NCBI GenBank assembly: GCA_022575985.1
Contig: JAKSXM010000007.1
Location: 53,536,501 to 53,600,500 of the forward strand
Source of the DNA: Anagrus nilaparvatae
Taxonomy: Eukaryota; Arthropoda; Insecta; Hymenoptera; Mymaridae
DNA length: 64,000 nt
Direction: 5' to 3'
Part shown: positions 50,679 to 60,880 of the stretch, piece by piece
How positions within the stretch are numbered: position 1 is the first letter of the stretch
How the letters are laid out: each line of letters opens with the position of its first letter
Position numbers and translations under genes: made by a program
Notes under the pieces: generated by a model
Seen by the model: the letters and a program-made list of their open reading frames with translations, nothing else
Told to the model about the DNA's origin: nothing
Database searches by the model: none

Positions 50679-50834
50679 TTTCTGATTACAAAGTCGAATT
50701 AATACAAGGAAAAAAGAATTATAAAAAAACAATGAAGTTAACAATTACATCTGTAAGCAAGACAGATTATGAAACATATCGTTGCATATGTACAAACGAA
50801 TTGGGAACAACGGAAGCAACGATCAAAGTTGAAA
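50679..50834 (+). CDS. DIP/lachesin-like Ig protein, second half of Ig domain 3
   Basis: Acceptor TTTTACAG, donor GTAAGT. It translates as SDYKVELIQGKKNYKKTMKL, TITSVSKTDYETYRCICTNE and LGTTEATIKVE. YKTxMKLTI...D...YRC...NELGTTEATI is the E-F-G strand region of Ig domain 3 with its closing cysteine. Phase 1 at both ends. The exon leads into the C-terminal exon 9.8 kb downstream, across the CACTA-like transposon. Confidence 0.94.
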
Positions 50835-52199
50835 GTAAGTATTAAAACCGTAATATTTTTTAGAAGTGCTTTCGCGCTATTTGGTTGGAAAATACGTATT
50901 TTCTCGTCACTGATAAAGAAAAATCATACAAGATCTTGGTCCCTAAAAAGAGGGTGCCCTGAATTGCATTTTATCGGGCTTTGACTCGGATGGTAAATTA
51001 CGTGCGAGTTGGGCATTCAAATACCCCGGCCCGTTCTTAAATTTTCTGGAAATAGGTTTGAAATATTCTATTTACGACCCATGGTTAAAAAGTAAAGACT
51101 AAGTTTTGTCGCAGATAATTTGGAATATTCTTTATTAATACCAAGGGTTGTAAATAACTTTTCCTACTGAATGGCAAGAAAATACATATTTTCTAGCCAC
51201 TTAAGAATAAAAATTTTTGAATAACTTATAATATTTATTTATTTATATTAGCTTTAGTATTGAAAACCAAAATAAGTAGATTTTTCACAATTAAAAATTA
51301 TGTATTAATTTATTATATATTAAAAAATCAAAAAATTGAATAATTATAGAACGAAACTATCTTATACGAAGGAAATTACCAGTTTTTGTTGTTGCTCTTC
51401 GAAATAAAATAGCTGTGGCATTGCTTTTATATTTCAAACTGAAGCTTAACCTCACATAGAAGAACTGCATAAATTTTTGTTAGAATCCAATATTTCGAAA
51501 GTCATGTTAGTTTATGTACATCAGATGGTTAACTTCGTTCTACCCATTTTTAACGGCAGCAAGAATTTAGTACTGGGTATTTTATTAATATCTTGATGCA
51601 AGAGACATATACTAATAAATATGGCGCACATTTTTATAAAAATTCAAATATTCATAACTAATGTTATATAAAAACTCAGACATTTGCACTTTTATTAAAA
51701 CTTGAAAAGGGATATTAACCACGACTAAAAATTTATGATAATTGAAAATTGGTGTTTTTAAAATTTATTAATTTTAGGGTTTAAAAAAAACTCAAGTATC
51801 TTTAAACTATATAATGCCCTTTTTATATGCAGATGATTAGGGAAAAATTTGTTTTTTACATGAAATACCAACAAAAAAAAATTTTTAATTTTTGGTCACT
51901 TCCGGTTTTGTTTTTAGGGGTTTTAATTTTTTAAATTGACTGAAAATAAAGTTCTAAATCATTATATCTAAACAACTTTTCCAAGAATGTTGGCCTATGT
52001 ATGGGTTTATCACATAAAAATTTTGATATGTGACTCCCAAATTTTCGTCTTTTTAGTATGTCAAAACTAGAAAAAAATAGCCGAAAAGAGGAGAAAGATT
52101 CTTTTGATCAACGCAGGACAGATGTCAAAATGATTTTTTATTGGTAAAATTGCCCCAATAGAACCGAAAGTTAATTTGTAATTTGATTGGGCACTGAAA

Positions 52200-52395
52200 A
52201 AAATCCCTATTTGAATCAAATAGATTCTATTTGACTCAAATAGAAAATCTTCTTGATTTTGAACTCAAATAGATTTCTATTTGAGTCAAAAAGAAAATCT
52301 GCTTGAATCAAATTCTATTTGAGGTAAATAGATTTCTATTTGAGGTAAATAGATTTCTATTTGAGGTAAATAGATTTCTATTTATTTAAAAAAAA
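52200..52395. repeat. Left subterminal repeat array of the transposon
   Basis: About eight full or partial sites of CTATTTGAnTCAAATAG, a 17-base palindrome: perfect at about 52206 (centre A) and 52224 (centre C), then half-sites with variants GAGTCAAAAAG and GAGGTAAATAG, the last three spaced by 20 bases. In plant CACTA elements such arrays bind the element's own TNPA-type protein. Here that role is inferred. Confidence 0.7.
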
Positions 52396-52851
52396 AATGT
52401 ATTTTGCTGATTTCTGTTAAGAAAATAGTTGAATTTGTGATAGGAAATATTTTTGGGCTGCAATATGTATTTAGAATTCATAAAATTCTATGTTTAATAA
52501 AAAATACAGTACTTTTCTTTTTTTTATTGTATACATTTTTTTTCATACATATAAATATGAAACATCCTTAATTTTTGTAAAATTAAATTGTATGAAAGAT
52601 ATAAAAAAATGATAACATATTTTAAATATGCATCTTTTTTTAAACGAAAATATCCTTTATATAAATAAATTATAATAACAAATAAATACAATAAATGTTT
52701 AAAATTAGATATTATTTCTTGACTATTTTAATTGTATTATTTTGGAGCATATATTATTATAATAATAAGAACAATAAATTTTGAGAAATATCCAAAAAAA
52801 ATTTAGAAATTTTAAAAAATAAAATTTTAAATTAATTTAAAAGTAATCTAA

Positions 52852-55800
52852 CTACTCTTTCTGATTCTTATCTATTATGTTCTCTACTTGAACTAAAAAT
52901 TGTGAACAATAAGTAAACCTTTTATCATTTTTTGTTGTGATACCATACAATTTTCTTTGAATTACAAGCCAGATATGGGCAGCGTCTACAGGGTACTGCA
53001 TATCTAAAAGCATAAGAAGCATAAACGTAGCTCTTAATGCTTCAAGTGGACTTTCAGCTTTCCACAAATGCTGATTAAAGTAAACATAAGATTCTAACGG
53101 TTGATGTATTTTTTCTGCAACAACTACTATACATGGCTGTTCTGTACTACCCCATTTAGTATATCTTTTTAACCTTTTTGCAATAAATTCTTTAATATCT
53201 TCTGTCCGCTGAAATAATATATTTAATCTCATATTAATGTTGGCTTAAAATATTATTAAACTTAGGGCATGTTCATAAAGAAGAAATAGGTTAAGCGAAA
53301 TTAGCTCTCCCTTGAAATGATATTTACCAATATTTACATTAAACGTGTTATTAGGTCTGGAAAATTCTGTAGAATAGACCTTACAAAGCTATAAAAAAGT
53401 GAAGACTAATATTTCAAGCCTATCCTTGACTTCATTATGAATGGTTGTTATATTATATAAATTAAATAATACCTTGCACCATACTAGGAAACCTTCACTA
53501 CTTTCATATATCATCGGTTTTATTGATCCTGCCTCCATCCTAATTGTAGAGTTTAATGGCAATAAGTAAGGTATCAACAACAACTTTAAAAAATCCATGG
53601 ACATGTTATCGTCATCTTTATATTTTTCAAAAACTCTGACTAGCATTTTCCCTTTATCGTCATGTACATATTTTTTTTGTGAATTATAAATAATTTTAAA
53701 AAAATTTTCAAAATTATTATCGAATAGCTCATATTTGTCAGGAAAACTATGTTTAAAATCCAAAGTGATCTAAAAAAAATTTAATTTATTTTATTATTAA
53801 TTTACAAAATTTTTGATGATATAAAAAGTAAGAAAAATATTACTAATTTTATGGCTAATCCAGAATGAAGTATAGGCCACTCCTTGAAAATTTCATCATA
53901 TGGTTTTGTTTTTAACGCTACCAATCTATAATCTCTACAAGCTGTCCAATGAGTAATTAATGTATTTACTGGAGCTCTATTATGTTTTAGCCATTTTATA
54001 TGAATTTTTATGGAATCTAAACACCATTAAAACAACAAAATTTCATTTTTAGTCTTTCCATTTTAAGAATTAAAGAATTTAATTAAAAACCTGTTAATTC
54101 AGCAGTTTCACGCTCTTTATTTGTGTCTAAAACCTTTAATTTTTTACTAGATTTCGGTTCTTCAACAGCAGTACAATATTTAAACCTGAGGTTTCTCCAT
54201 TTGTCAAATAATTTTCCTTTTGGATCTTTACTTGCGTTCATTTCACTATGTGGTGGAATATAAAATATTTTCTTATTTTCCCTTGGGAATAATTTAATAA
54301 TTGAATCTGCCAAATTACTGCAAAATTTTGCAGGATGTTTACTAAAAGTAGTTAAAATAACACAGTTAAAAAAACACAAAATTTAAATTTTCTTGCATAC
54401 TTACATTGCATTCATGTCAGCTCTATTTATTAGTATATCTGCAACCATTTGCTGATCTGCTTTATCTAATGATTCATTTTTCTTATAATTAAAAATAGTA
54501 ACTGTTCCTTCGAGGCTTTCGAATAATATTTTTTCAATGTTCTAAAAAAAAGATAATTTAAAAAAAATAATAATTATTCTCTACAAAGAAAAATACAAAG
54601 TGTACCTCAACATTGACATTTTCTTCATTCAGCTTAAAGATGGCTGGATGTTTTTTTTCCAAAAACTTTTTATATTCTGGATTTGTCATCTGTAAAAATT
54701 AAAATTATATTGCAAAATTTTTTCAAAATATTAGATTAGTATAATGCTGAAAAAGATTACTTTTACTATATTTCCTTGTTGAAGATTTTGTAACGGTGTC
54801 TTTGGTAAGTTTTGTTTTTGAGCAATAGGAGCAGTATTATTATAATTTGGTAAAGAGGTTTGCTTTCCAATTTCGATTAATTTAGTTGCTTGCTGATTTT
54901 AAAAGAAAAAAAAAAAAACAATTTCAATTAGTTATTTATAAAATTTTAAAATATAACATAAATGAATTACTGTAATATTATTTGACTGAGGTTCTATTGA
55001 TGCTTTTAAAGATTTTTGCTTCGGTAATGATTCTTTTATACCTGCATTCTGCTTAATTTGGTTTATTTGTGATGATTGCCTTGATAGTAGCGTTAAAGAT
55101 GATTGCTTGTTTAATCCATCATGCTAAATTGAAAAATGGTTAAAAATTATTAAATATAATAAATTTAGAAATGAGTTTTCAAATTAAAAACAATATTTTA
55201 AAACAAGATAAAATTTTTTCAGATATGGACACATTTGACTTATTTTTATATTAAAAAACGGAGCTCAGTTAAATATTTAAACGCCTTTTTATAAACAAAT
55301 ATTGTTTTTTATATTATAAAAAAAAAACCTTTGATAGATTGGCTGATTGCGATCTAGTTAATGATCGTTGTGACGAAGCAATTGATAAATTCTTAATTTT
55401 TTGTGTATTCGAAGTATCAATTGGCTGGTGTGCATGTGTTTTGATTATTGTCTCTTCAAGTGATTGATTTTGTTGATTTTTTTGTGGGTGCTGTTAATTA
55501 AAAAAAATTGTATAAATTAAGTAATATCATACCAGAATATTAAATATTCTTATATCATTAATAATAAAATAACCTGATTATTTATCATTATAATTTCATC
55601 TGGTTCAGATTTTTTTCTTTTCTTTGTTTCATCTTCTGAATTTGAAGAAAAGTCATAAGTTACTTTGGCCCTTTTTTTTTTTGGCTTAGATATATTTTCC
55701 CACTTGGTTAAGTCTAAATCCTGCAAAAGATAATTTGAAATAAGTAAAAGTACTTAAATGTGTAATAAAAAATTGATATATATATAATTTATAATATTTA

Positions 55801-56002
55801 CTTCATCACTACTATTGCTTTCAGATGAATTGTTATCTGCTTCATTGCAAGAATTATTTAAAATCTGGGTTTCATCTTGAGATTGATTTTCACCATTTAA
55901 AATTAATTGGGTTTCATCACTAGAATTTGATTCTGTTTCACCACCATTATCATAAAAATTTTCTTTGTTAGAATCTTCTTCAAAGTTTTGAGTAGGGTCC
56001 AT
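52852..56002 (-). CDS. Second transposon protein, 11 exons, about 695 aa
   Basis: Exons on the minus strand: 56002-55802, 55720-55574, 55490-55329, 55123-54971, 54892-54767, 54689-54606, 54541-54405, 54341-54091, 54016-53844, 53769-53473 and 53208-52852. All boundaries are GT...AG, phases agree, and the joined frame is open for about 695 codons. Residues 1-67 are acidic and Ser/Asn-rich (MDPTQNFEEDSNKENF start). Exon 2 has basic clusters (SKPKKKRAK, KKRKK) that look like nuclear-localisation signals. Exons 3-5 are Gln/Ser-rich. The conserved-looking part follows: MTNPEYKKFLEKKHPAIF, KGKLFDKWRNLRFKYC, a block with WLKHNRAPVNTLITHWTACR, and a C-terminal block KEFIAKRLKRYTKWG...VVVAEKI...ESPLEALRATF...DMQYPVDAAHIWLVIQ. 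The last block resembles proteins I know to accompany this transposase type in animal genomes, but I know no proven function. An alternative end without the last intron would add 28 other residues. Confidence 0.75.
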
Positions 56003-56664
56003 ATTTAACGTTACCACATGAAAGACCAAATTAAAATAAAAACCAAAATTTGACTTATTTCATTAAGCGTCTTTAAAAATTTACGTATCGGTCTGTCCAT
56101 TAAAATAAATCTAAAAAAGAATTTACGTGAAATTTGACTATCTAAATCGTTAAATTTAACTGATCAGACAATAAAATGACGCCAATAAAATAATCGTTAA
56201 TTATTTTTTAAAAGTATCATATTCTGCCTTACCTTTAGAGTTCTATCATTTCACGGTAAGGCAGGGATTAAATATTTTATTCTTGAATTTAAAAATTTTT
56301 TAATAATTAAACATTTTTTAAAATAAAAATACAAAATAAATTTTATTAAAAATAAAATATTAAAATTTTTAGGCCTCGTGCTATAAAGATCATCATTATC
56401 ATCATAAATTCACAATGTGTAATTGTATGCGTTACATAACCTAAAACGTAAATACCGGCTTATGTTGTTTTGATAAACTCTAATAATTGATATAAATTTT
56501 AATTGTCAAAATTTAATTATTAAATGTAATATGTAAGAAAATATTTAAAATAAGAAGTATAATATATATATATTTATTAAAAAAACAAGGTAAATAATTA
56601 ATTTGTCACTCTTTAAATATGAAATAAGGCAATTAAACATTTTTTTTAACACAGGTACACAAAT
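56003..56664. promoter_or_regulatory. Divergent promoter region between the two transposon genes
   Basis: This 662-base stretch separates the minus-strand ATG at 56002 from the + strand ATG at 56665, so both transcripts must start in it. It has AT-rich TATA-like words (TATATATATATTTATT near 56561) and, near 56230 and 56255, CTGCCTTACC and GGTAAGGCAGG as a pair. An in-frame upstream ATG for the minus gene exists at 56029 (adds nine residues). No known transcription-factor array is recognisable. Confidence 0.5.
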
Positions 56665-59340
56665 ATGTTTCATTGTTATGAATGTAACTTTGAAAATCAA
56701 AGTATCAAAGGTTTAATTTTACATTATGAGCATCATCATGGGTATACTAAAACTAGTGATTACTATTGTAATCAAAAAGGTTGCGTTAAAAAGTTTTCAT
56801 GCAAATCAAAGTTTCAGAATCATTTAAATAAACATTCAAAAGAACTAGTTTTTCAACAAGATTTTTTTTTAGAAAATAATGATAACGCTCCTTCCATTTC
56901 AAATTTAGCTATTGATGAAACCTTAGATACTGACTTGGAATTCGTAGAAGAATTTAACAATCTAGTTTCACCTTTAAATGAAAATATTAAAATGCCTGTC
57001 CACAACGATGAAAGTTTACATTCTGACTCAGATTCTATAAATGAATCTAATAGCTTAGTTTTGTCTTCAGAGTACAGTAATGACATCACCGTAAGCTTGG
57101 ATTCTGACTTCAATATGACAAATGAATTCAAAAACTCAAATTTACCTTCAGAAGAAGATGATCAAATATTTATTCCCATTGAAGACTTTAACAAGCATAC
57201 GCTACAAGAGTTAATGAAATCAGATGCACTCAAATTGCTACTAAAATTTTATTGCAAATCAAGTTTACCAAGGTCTGCAGTACAAGATATTGTAAATGCT
57301 GTACATTCATTTTTAAATGGGCCTGTTTTTCATCTTATGGAAAGAAATATAAATCAGTTAATTAAAAATAATATAGGCGATAATGATGGAAATTCTCTTA
57401 ATATTATTGATCAAGTTTTTGATGTTATGCGTAATCCTTTTAATAATCTAGAAACAGAACATCTTCGATTAAAATATTTGGAAAATAGTGCTGCTTATGT
57501 GAGGCCAAATACTTTAATATTTGGTGAAAGATTAAAACTGGTTAAAACGAAGCAAAATAGGAGAGAACTAAAACCATTTCCAATAACTGGTCAGTATATT
57601 CCAATAAAAGATGTTATAAAAATTTTTTTAGAGAAATCCGATAACTACATTATTGCAAGAAACTTTCTAAATAGTTTAAAAGAAGAAAAACAATATTTAA
57701 AACATTTTTGTCAAGGAAAATTATGGTTAGATATTCAACAAAAATTTGAAAATAAAACAGTGTTTCCATTAATCATGTATTTTGATGACTTTAACGTAGA
57801 TGATGTTCTTGGTTCCCATAAAGGAAATAATAAAATAGGAGCAATTTATTATACCTTACCTTGCTTTCCTGTTGAATATGAACAAAGTATGCAACAAATT
57901 TTTACTGCTATGTTATTTTTAACAAAAGACCGAGAAGAATTTAAAAATGAAATAGTTTTTGAACAGCTAATTGATGATCTTAAAGATTTAGAAAATGAAG
58001 GTATTGAATTAAAAGTTGGAAATTCTTTTGAAAGGGTTTATTTTGTTTTAGGATTATTTTTAGGAGATAATTTGGGTGTTCATCAAATACATGATCTCGT
58101 TGGAGGATTTAATGCAAATTTTCCATGCAGATATTGTAAAACCAATAAAAACTTATTTGACTACACATTTGACGAAGTTAAAATTGTCCTTCGTGATAAA
58201 GAAAATTATGATGTCGATTTGCTAATTAAAGATTGTTCCCTCACTGGAATTTACATGGATAGTACGTTTAATCAACTTAAGCATTTTCATGTAATCAAAA
58301 ACGTTGCTCCTGATATAATGCATGATGTCTTTTTAGGTATATGCAGAAGAGATATAGCATTACTCATTAAAGAATTAATAAATTCAACAGATCTTACATT
58401 GGATAAAATTAATTATAAATTAAAAAATTATAACTATGGACCTGACCATGGTGATAAACCTCCTATTATAACAGAAGCACATATGAAAAAAAAGAATGTA
58501 TCGATGTATGCATCAGAAATGATTACATTTATAAAGCATTTGCCCCTAATTATAGGAAATGATATTCCTAAAAAAAATAAGTATTGGGAATGGTTTCTCA
58601 CTCTACGTAAGCTCATAGATTGCTTCTTAGCTAGAACTGTTTCAACATGTGTAGAATTGGAAATTGAAGAATTAGTATTTTTTTATTTGCGACAAAGAAG
58701 AGAGCTTTTTCCTAATGAGAAATTTTTACCTAAACATCATTATTTAATCCATTATGCCAGATTAATTAAAAATATAGGCCCATTAATTAATGTGTGGTGC
58801 ATGAAGTTTGAAGCGAAACATAGAATTCTAAAATCTTATGCTAAAAATTGTCAATGCAAAATAAATCTTCCATTATCATTGGCCTTAAAAACACAGATTA
58901 TGCAAACATTTTATTTCCTTGACAATGAACCTATTAAATCGTTTGAGCATGGTAAAAGTTTTCACATAGTTGTTAATAAATTGGAAAAAAACTTATTAAG
59001 ATTTTTTCAAAAAGAAAATATTTCTGATATAAAGATTGTAAATTGGCTAAAAAAAAGTTTTTATAAGTATGAAACTGGAATGTTAGTTAGATATTCTTCA
59101 TTTAATCAGATGCCAACGTTTCTCCAAATATTATATATAATTCAAGAAGGCAACAATTTTTTTTTCTTTGGAAACATATGGTACTCAATTGGATTCGACG
59201 AGCATATGCATAGCTGGGGAATTAAGACTGATAATACTTTGGTAAAAGAATCAATACTTGATATAGCAGAAACTAAGCCTATGTTAAAATATGTATCAGA
59301 ATTTGATGATGTTTACTATGTTATTTATAATAATTTTTGA
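56665..59340 (+). CDS. CACTA/EnSpm-like transposase with N-terminal C2H2 fingers, 891 aa
   Basis: Single open frame of 891 codons. Residues 1-57 hold two C2H2-type fingers: C4-x2-C7-x12-H20 with H23/H24, and C35-x4-C40-x12-H53-x3-H57, probably for DNA binding. Residues 60-175 are acidic and Ser/Asn-rich linker. The core shows LIMYFDDFNVDD (D374, D375), a second aspartate in LGDNLGVHQ (D468), a zinc knuckle PCRYCK (C488, C491), DIMHDVFLGIC (550-560, with H553) and WCMKFEAKHRILKSYAKN (E716). This order follows the tnp2 plan of CACTA transposases, in which a DDE-type triad cuts and joins the ends; D374 or D375, D468 and E716 are my candidates. It is divergently transcribed from the minus-strand partner. 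An AATAAA lies at 59414-59419, 74 bases after the stop. Frame and motifs look undamaged. Confidence 0.85.
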   Translation: MFHCYECNFENQSIKGLILHYEHHHGYTKTSDYYCNQKGCVKKFSCKSKFQNHLNKHSKELVFQQDFFLENNDNAPSISNLAIDETLDTDLEFVEEFNNLVSPLNENIKMPVHNDESLHSDSDSINESNSLVLSSEYSNDITVSLDSDFNMTNEFKNSNLPSEEDDQIFIPIEDFNKHTLQELMKSDALKLLLKFYCKSSLPRSAVQDIVNAVHSFLNGPVFHLMERNINQLIKNNIGDNDGNSLNIIDQVFDVMRNPFNNLETEHLRLKYLENSAAYVRPNTLIFGERLKLVKTKQNRRELKPFPITGQYIPIKDVIKIFLEKSDNYIIARNFLNSLKEEKQYLKHFCQGKLWLDIQQKFENKTVFPLIMYFDDFNVDDVLGSHKGNNKIGAIYYTLPCFPVEYEQSMQQIFTAMLFLTKDREEFKNEIVFEQLIDDLKDLENEGIELKVGNSFERVYFVLGLFLGDNLGVHQIHDLVGGFNANFPCRYCKTNKNLFDYTFDEVKIVLRDKENYDVDLLIKDCSLTGIYMDSTFNQLKHFHVIKNVAPDIMHDVFLGICRRDIALLIKELINSTDLTLDKINYKLKNYNYGPDHGDKPPIITEAHMKKKNVSMYASEMITFIKHLPLIIGNDIPKKNKYWEWFLTLRKLIDCFLARTVSTCVELEIEELVFFYLRQRRELFPNEKFLPKHHYLIHYARLIKNIGPLINVWCMKFEAKHRILKSYAKNCQCKINLPLSLALKTQIMQTFYFLDNEPIKSFEHGKSFHIVVNKLEKNLLRFFQKENISDIKIVNWLKKSFYKYETGMLVRYSSFNQMPTFLQILYIIQEGNNFFFFGNIWYSIGFDEHMHSWGIKTDNTLVKESILDIAETKPMLKYVSEFDDVYYVIYNNF

Positions 59341-60039
59341 AAAATTTCTGTACAAATGATATTTCACGAGTCTATCAATCAATAATGAAACACCAATGTT
59401 TATTGTAGAAAATAATAAAATTTATTTTATTATTTTTTGCAGCTATTGGTCGATGGATTATTGAAATATCATAATTCACTAATAAGAAAGTTAAAAGTAT
59501 TTTTATATTAATTGTGTTCAAATGAATTTTTTGCTGTTTATTTTTATTACAATATTCTATTATAAAAAAATTTAGTTATCCATCAAATTAAAATTCATTT
59601 TAACAGTATATATTTTTATCATAATATGAATTTATTTTAAACAAATTGCAAAAGAATCGTTTTAATTTAATTAGAAGTTTGCTTTTTTTATGCAATATGA
59701 CATAAAAATAAAAAATTTATCATCTATTTAATAATTCAATATTTTTATGTAATTCAAAATTTAAACATATTTTTTATTTTTGTGTAATTATTAAAGTAAA
59801 ATTTTAAAAATAAAAAAAAATATATGTACCTAATCAGATATATTTATTTAAATATCCAAAATGTACAAAGAAATTTCAAGGTTAGGTATAATAAAAATTG
59901 TTAAGAGTCAACATTTTCCTGTTTCCATGTCTTTTTTTATTTTTTTTAACACATAAAGCATTTTTAAGTTCTTTTCAGCTGATTTTCTCCTTCTGGTAAC
60001 CCAGAAAGGTATTTTTTTTGAAAAATTAAAAATTTATGT

Positions 60040-60178
60040 CAAGCAGATTTTCTATTTGTCTCAAAAAGAATGCATTTTTTGAAACAAATAGAATATATTT
60101 ACTTTAAATAGAATTCTATTTGACTCAAATAGAAATCAGTCAAGCAGATTTTCTATTTGAGACAAATAGATCTTTTTT
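60040..60178. repeat. Right subterminal repeat array of the transposon
   Basis: Holds the palindrome CTATTTGACTCAAATAG at about 60116, variants TCTATTTGTCTCAAAAAG and CTATTTGAGACAAATAG, and two copies of CAAGCAGATTTTCTATTTG that are repeated inverted in the left array (CAAATAGAAAATCTTCTTG type). It is shorter than the left array, as is common for CACTA ends. Confidence 0.7.
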
Positions 60179-60665
60179 TTCAGTGGGAGAAAAAAAATAT
60201 TTTTCCTCTTTTAGCCAATTTCTACAGGCTAACATAATAATGATTGTGGGCAAATACTTTGAAGCAACATCTCCATGTTTATAGGAAGGGATTCGATTTT
60301 GGAACTTAGAATAATACGGCCTTAGGGACTTATAATCATTCGTTTCAAAGGACTTGTGATAATTATAAATAATAAATTGTATTGTAATGTTGCGTAACAT
60401 TTATGCATTATACCTAGCCCTTAGCTGTAGTAAACAAGTTCCATGTATTTAGGTTGTGTTTACACAAACTGGTTATAATTTTTCATTTATTTTTTCTATA
60501 TTCTTATGAAAAATTGTCCTATAAATATGCATATTTTTTCTGAGCCAAAAAATATAAAAAATACAATTTAAAAAATGTCGAAAATCTACTTTGATAAAAA
60601 TCAAAAATTATAATCTACATTTTTTTTCCTAATAATAATAATTTCTATTTTTTATGTTTTAACAG

Positions 60666-60880
60666 GAATAACAAGGTCACCGTACAATAAAAAATATAGG
60701 GGTATGTCAAAAAATCCAAGAACAAATGAATTTGATGAAAAAATGAATTCTGGTTTATTAGGTAATTCTATATTCAGTGATGAACAATTTTATGGTTTTG
60801 AATCATCAGCAATATTTAATTCAATACCACATTTACCTTGTGTCATAACATGTTTGGTTATCTTACGAAAATTATTTTAG
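60666..60880 (+). CDS. DIP/lachesin-like Ig protein, C-terminal exon
   Basis: Acceptor TTTTAACAG, entering in phase 1 from 50834, and open to TAG at 60878-60880 (71 codons). It translates as RITRSPYNKKYRGMSKNPRT, NEFDEKMNSGLLGNSIFSDE, QFYGFESSAIFNSIPHLPCV and ITCLVILRKLF. The juxtamembrane part is low-complexity and not conserved in my memory. The last 15 residues are hydrophobic, which fits the GPI-anchor signal known for DIPs, though RK near the end would also allow a minimal transmembrane anchor. The exon's only link to the Ig domains is the matching phase and strand, so it is less sure than the others. Confidence 0.75.

Larger units (their letters stand above)
52192..60185. mobile_element. 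Complete CACTA/EnSpm-like transposon, 8.0 kb
   Basis: The left end is CACTGAAAAAAATCCCTATT, the right end AAATAGATCTTTTTTTTCAG followed by TG; the outer 12 bases are complementary and give CACTG...CAGTG. Flanks are GGG on the left and GGA on the right, so a two-base GG duplication is possible but weak. Each end carries an array of CTATTTGA/TCAAATAG half-sites. Inside are two divergent genes, a transposase on + (56665-59340) and an 11-exon gene on minus (52852-56002), with a 662-base gap between their start codons. Both frames look intact, so the element could be recently active. It is inserted in the last intron of the DIP-like gene. CACTA assignment rests on ends, subterminal repeats and transposase motifs. 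Confidence 0.8.
50835..60665 (+). other. Last intron, mostly occupied by a CACTA-like transposon
   Basis: Donor GTAAGT, acceptor TTTTAACAG. Of its 9,831 bases, 7,994 belong to the transposon 52192-60185. 50835-52191 holds repeat relics: a block shared with 29870-30320 (ACTTCCGGTTT, AGAATGTTGGCCTATGT) and a Helentron-like 3' relic. 60186-60665 holds the dispersed GGACTT...TGTTCCATG family. No host exon is seen between. Confidence 0.8.

Noticed and set aside
50769..50984. 71-codon + frame overlapping the second half of Ig domain 3
   Set aside because: Reads the exon in another frame and then runs through the donor into the intron.
56853..57131. 92-codon minus frame, and 58434-58616 minus
   Set aside because: Shadows on the opposite strand of the transposase gene.
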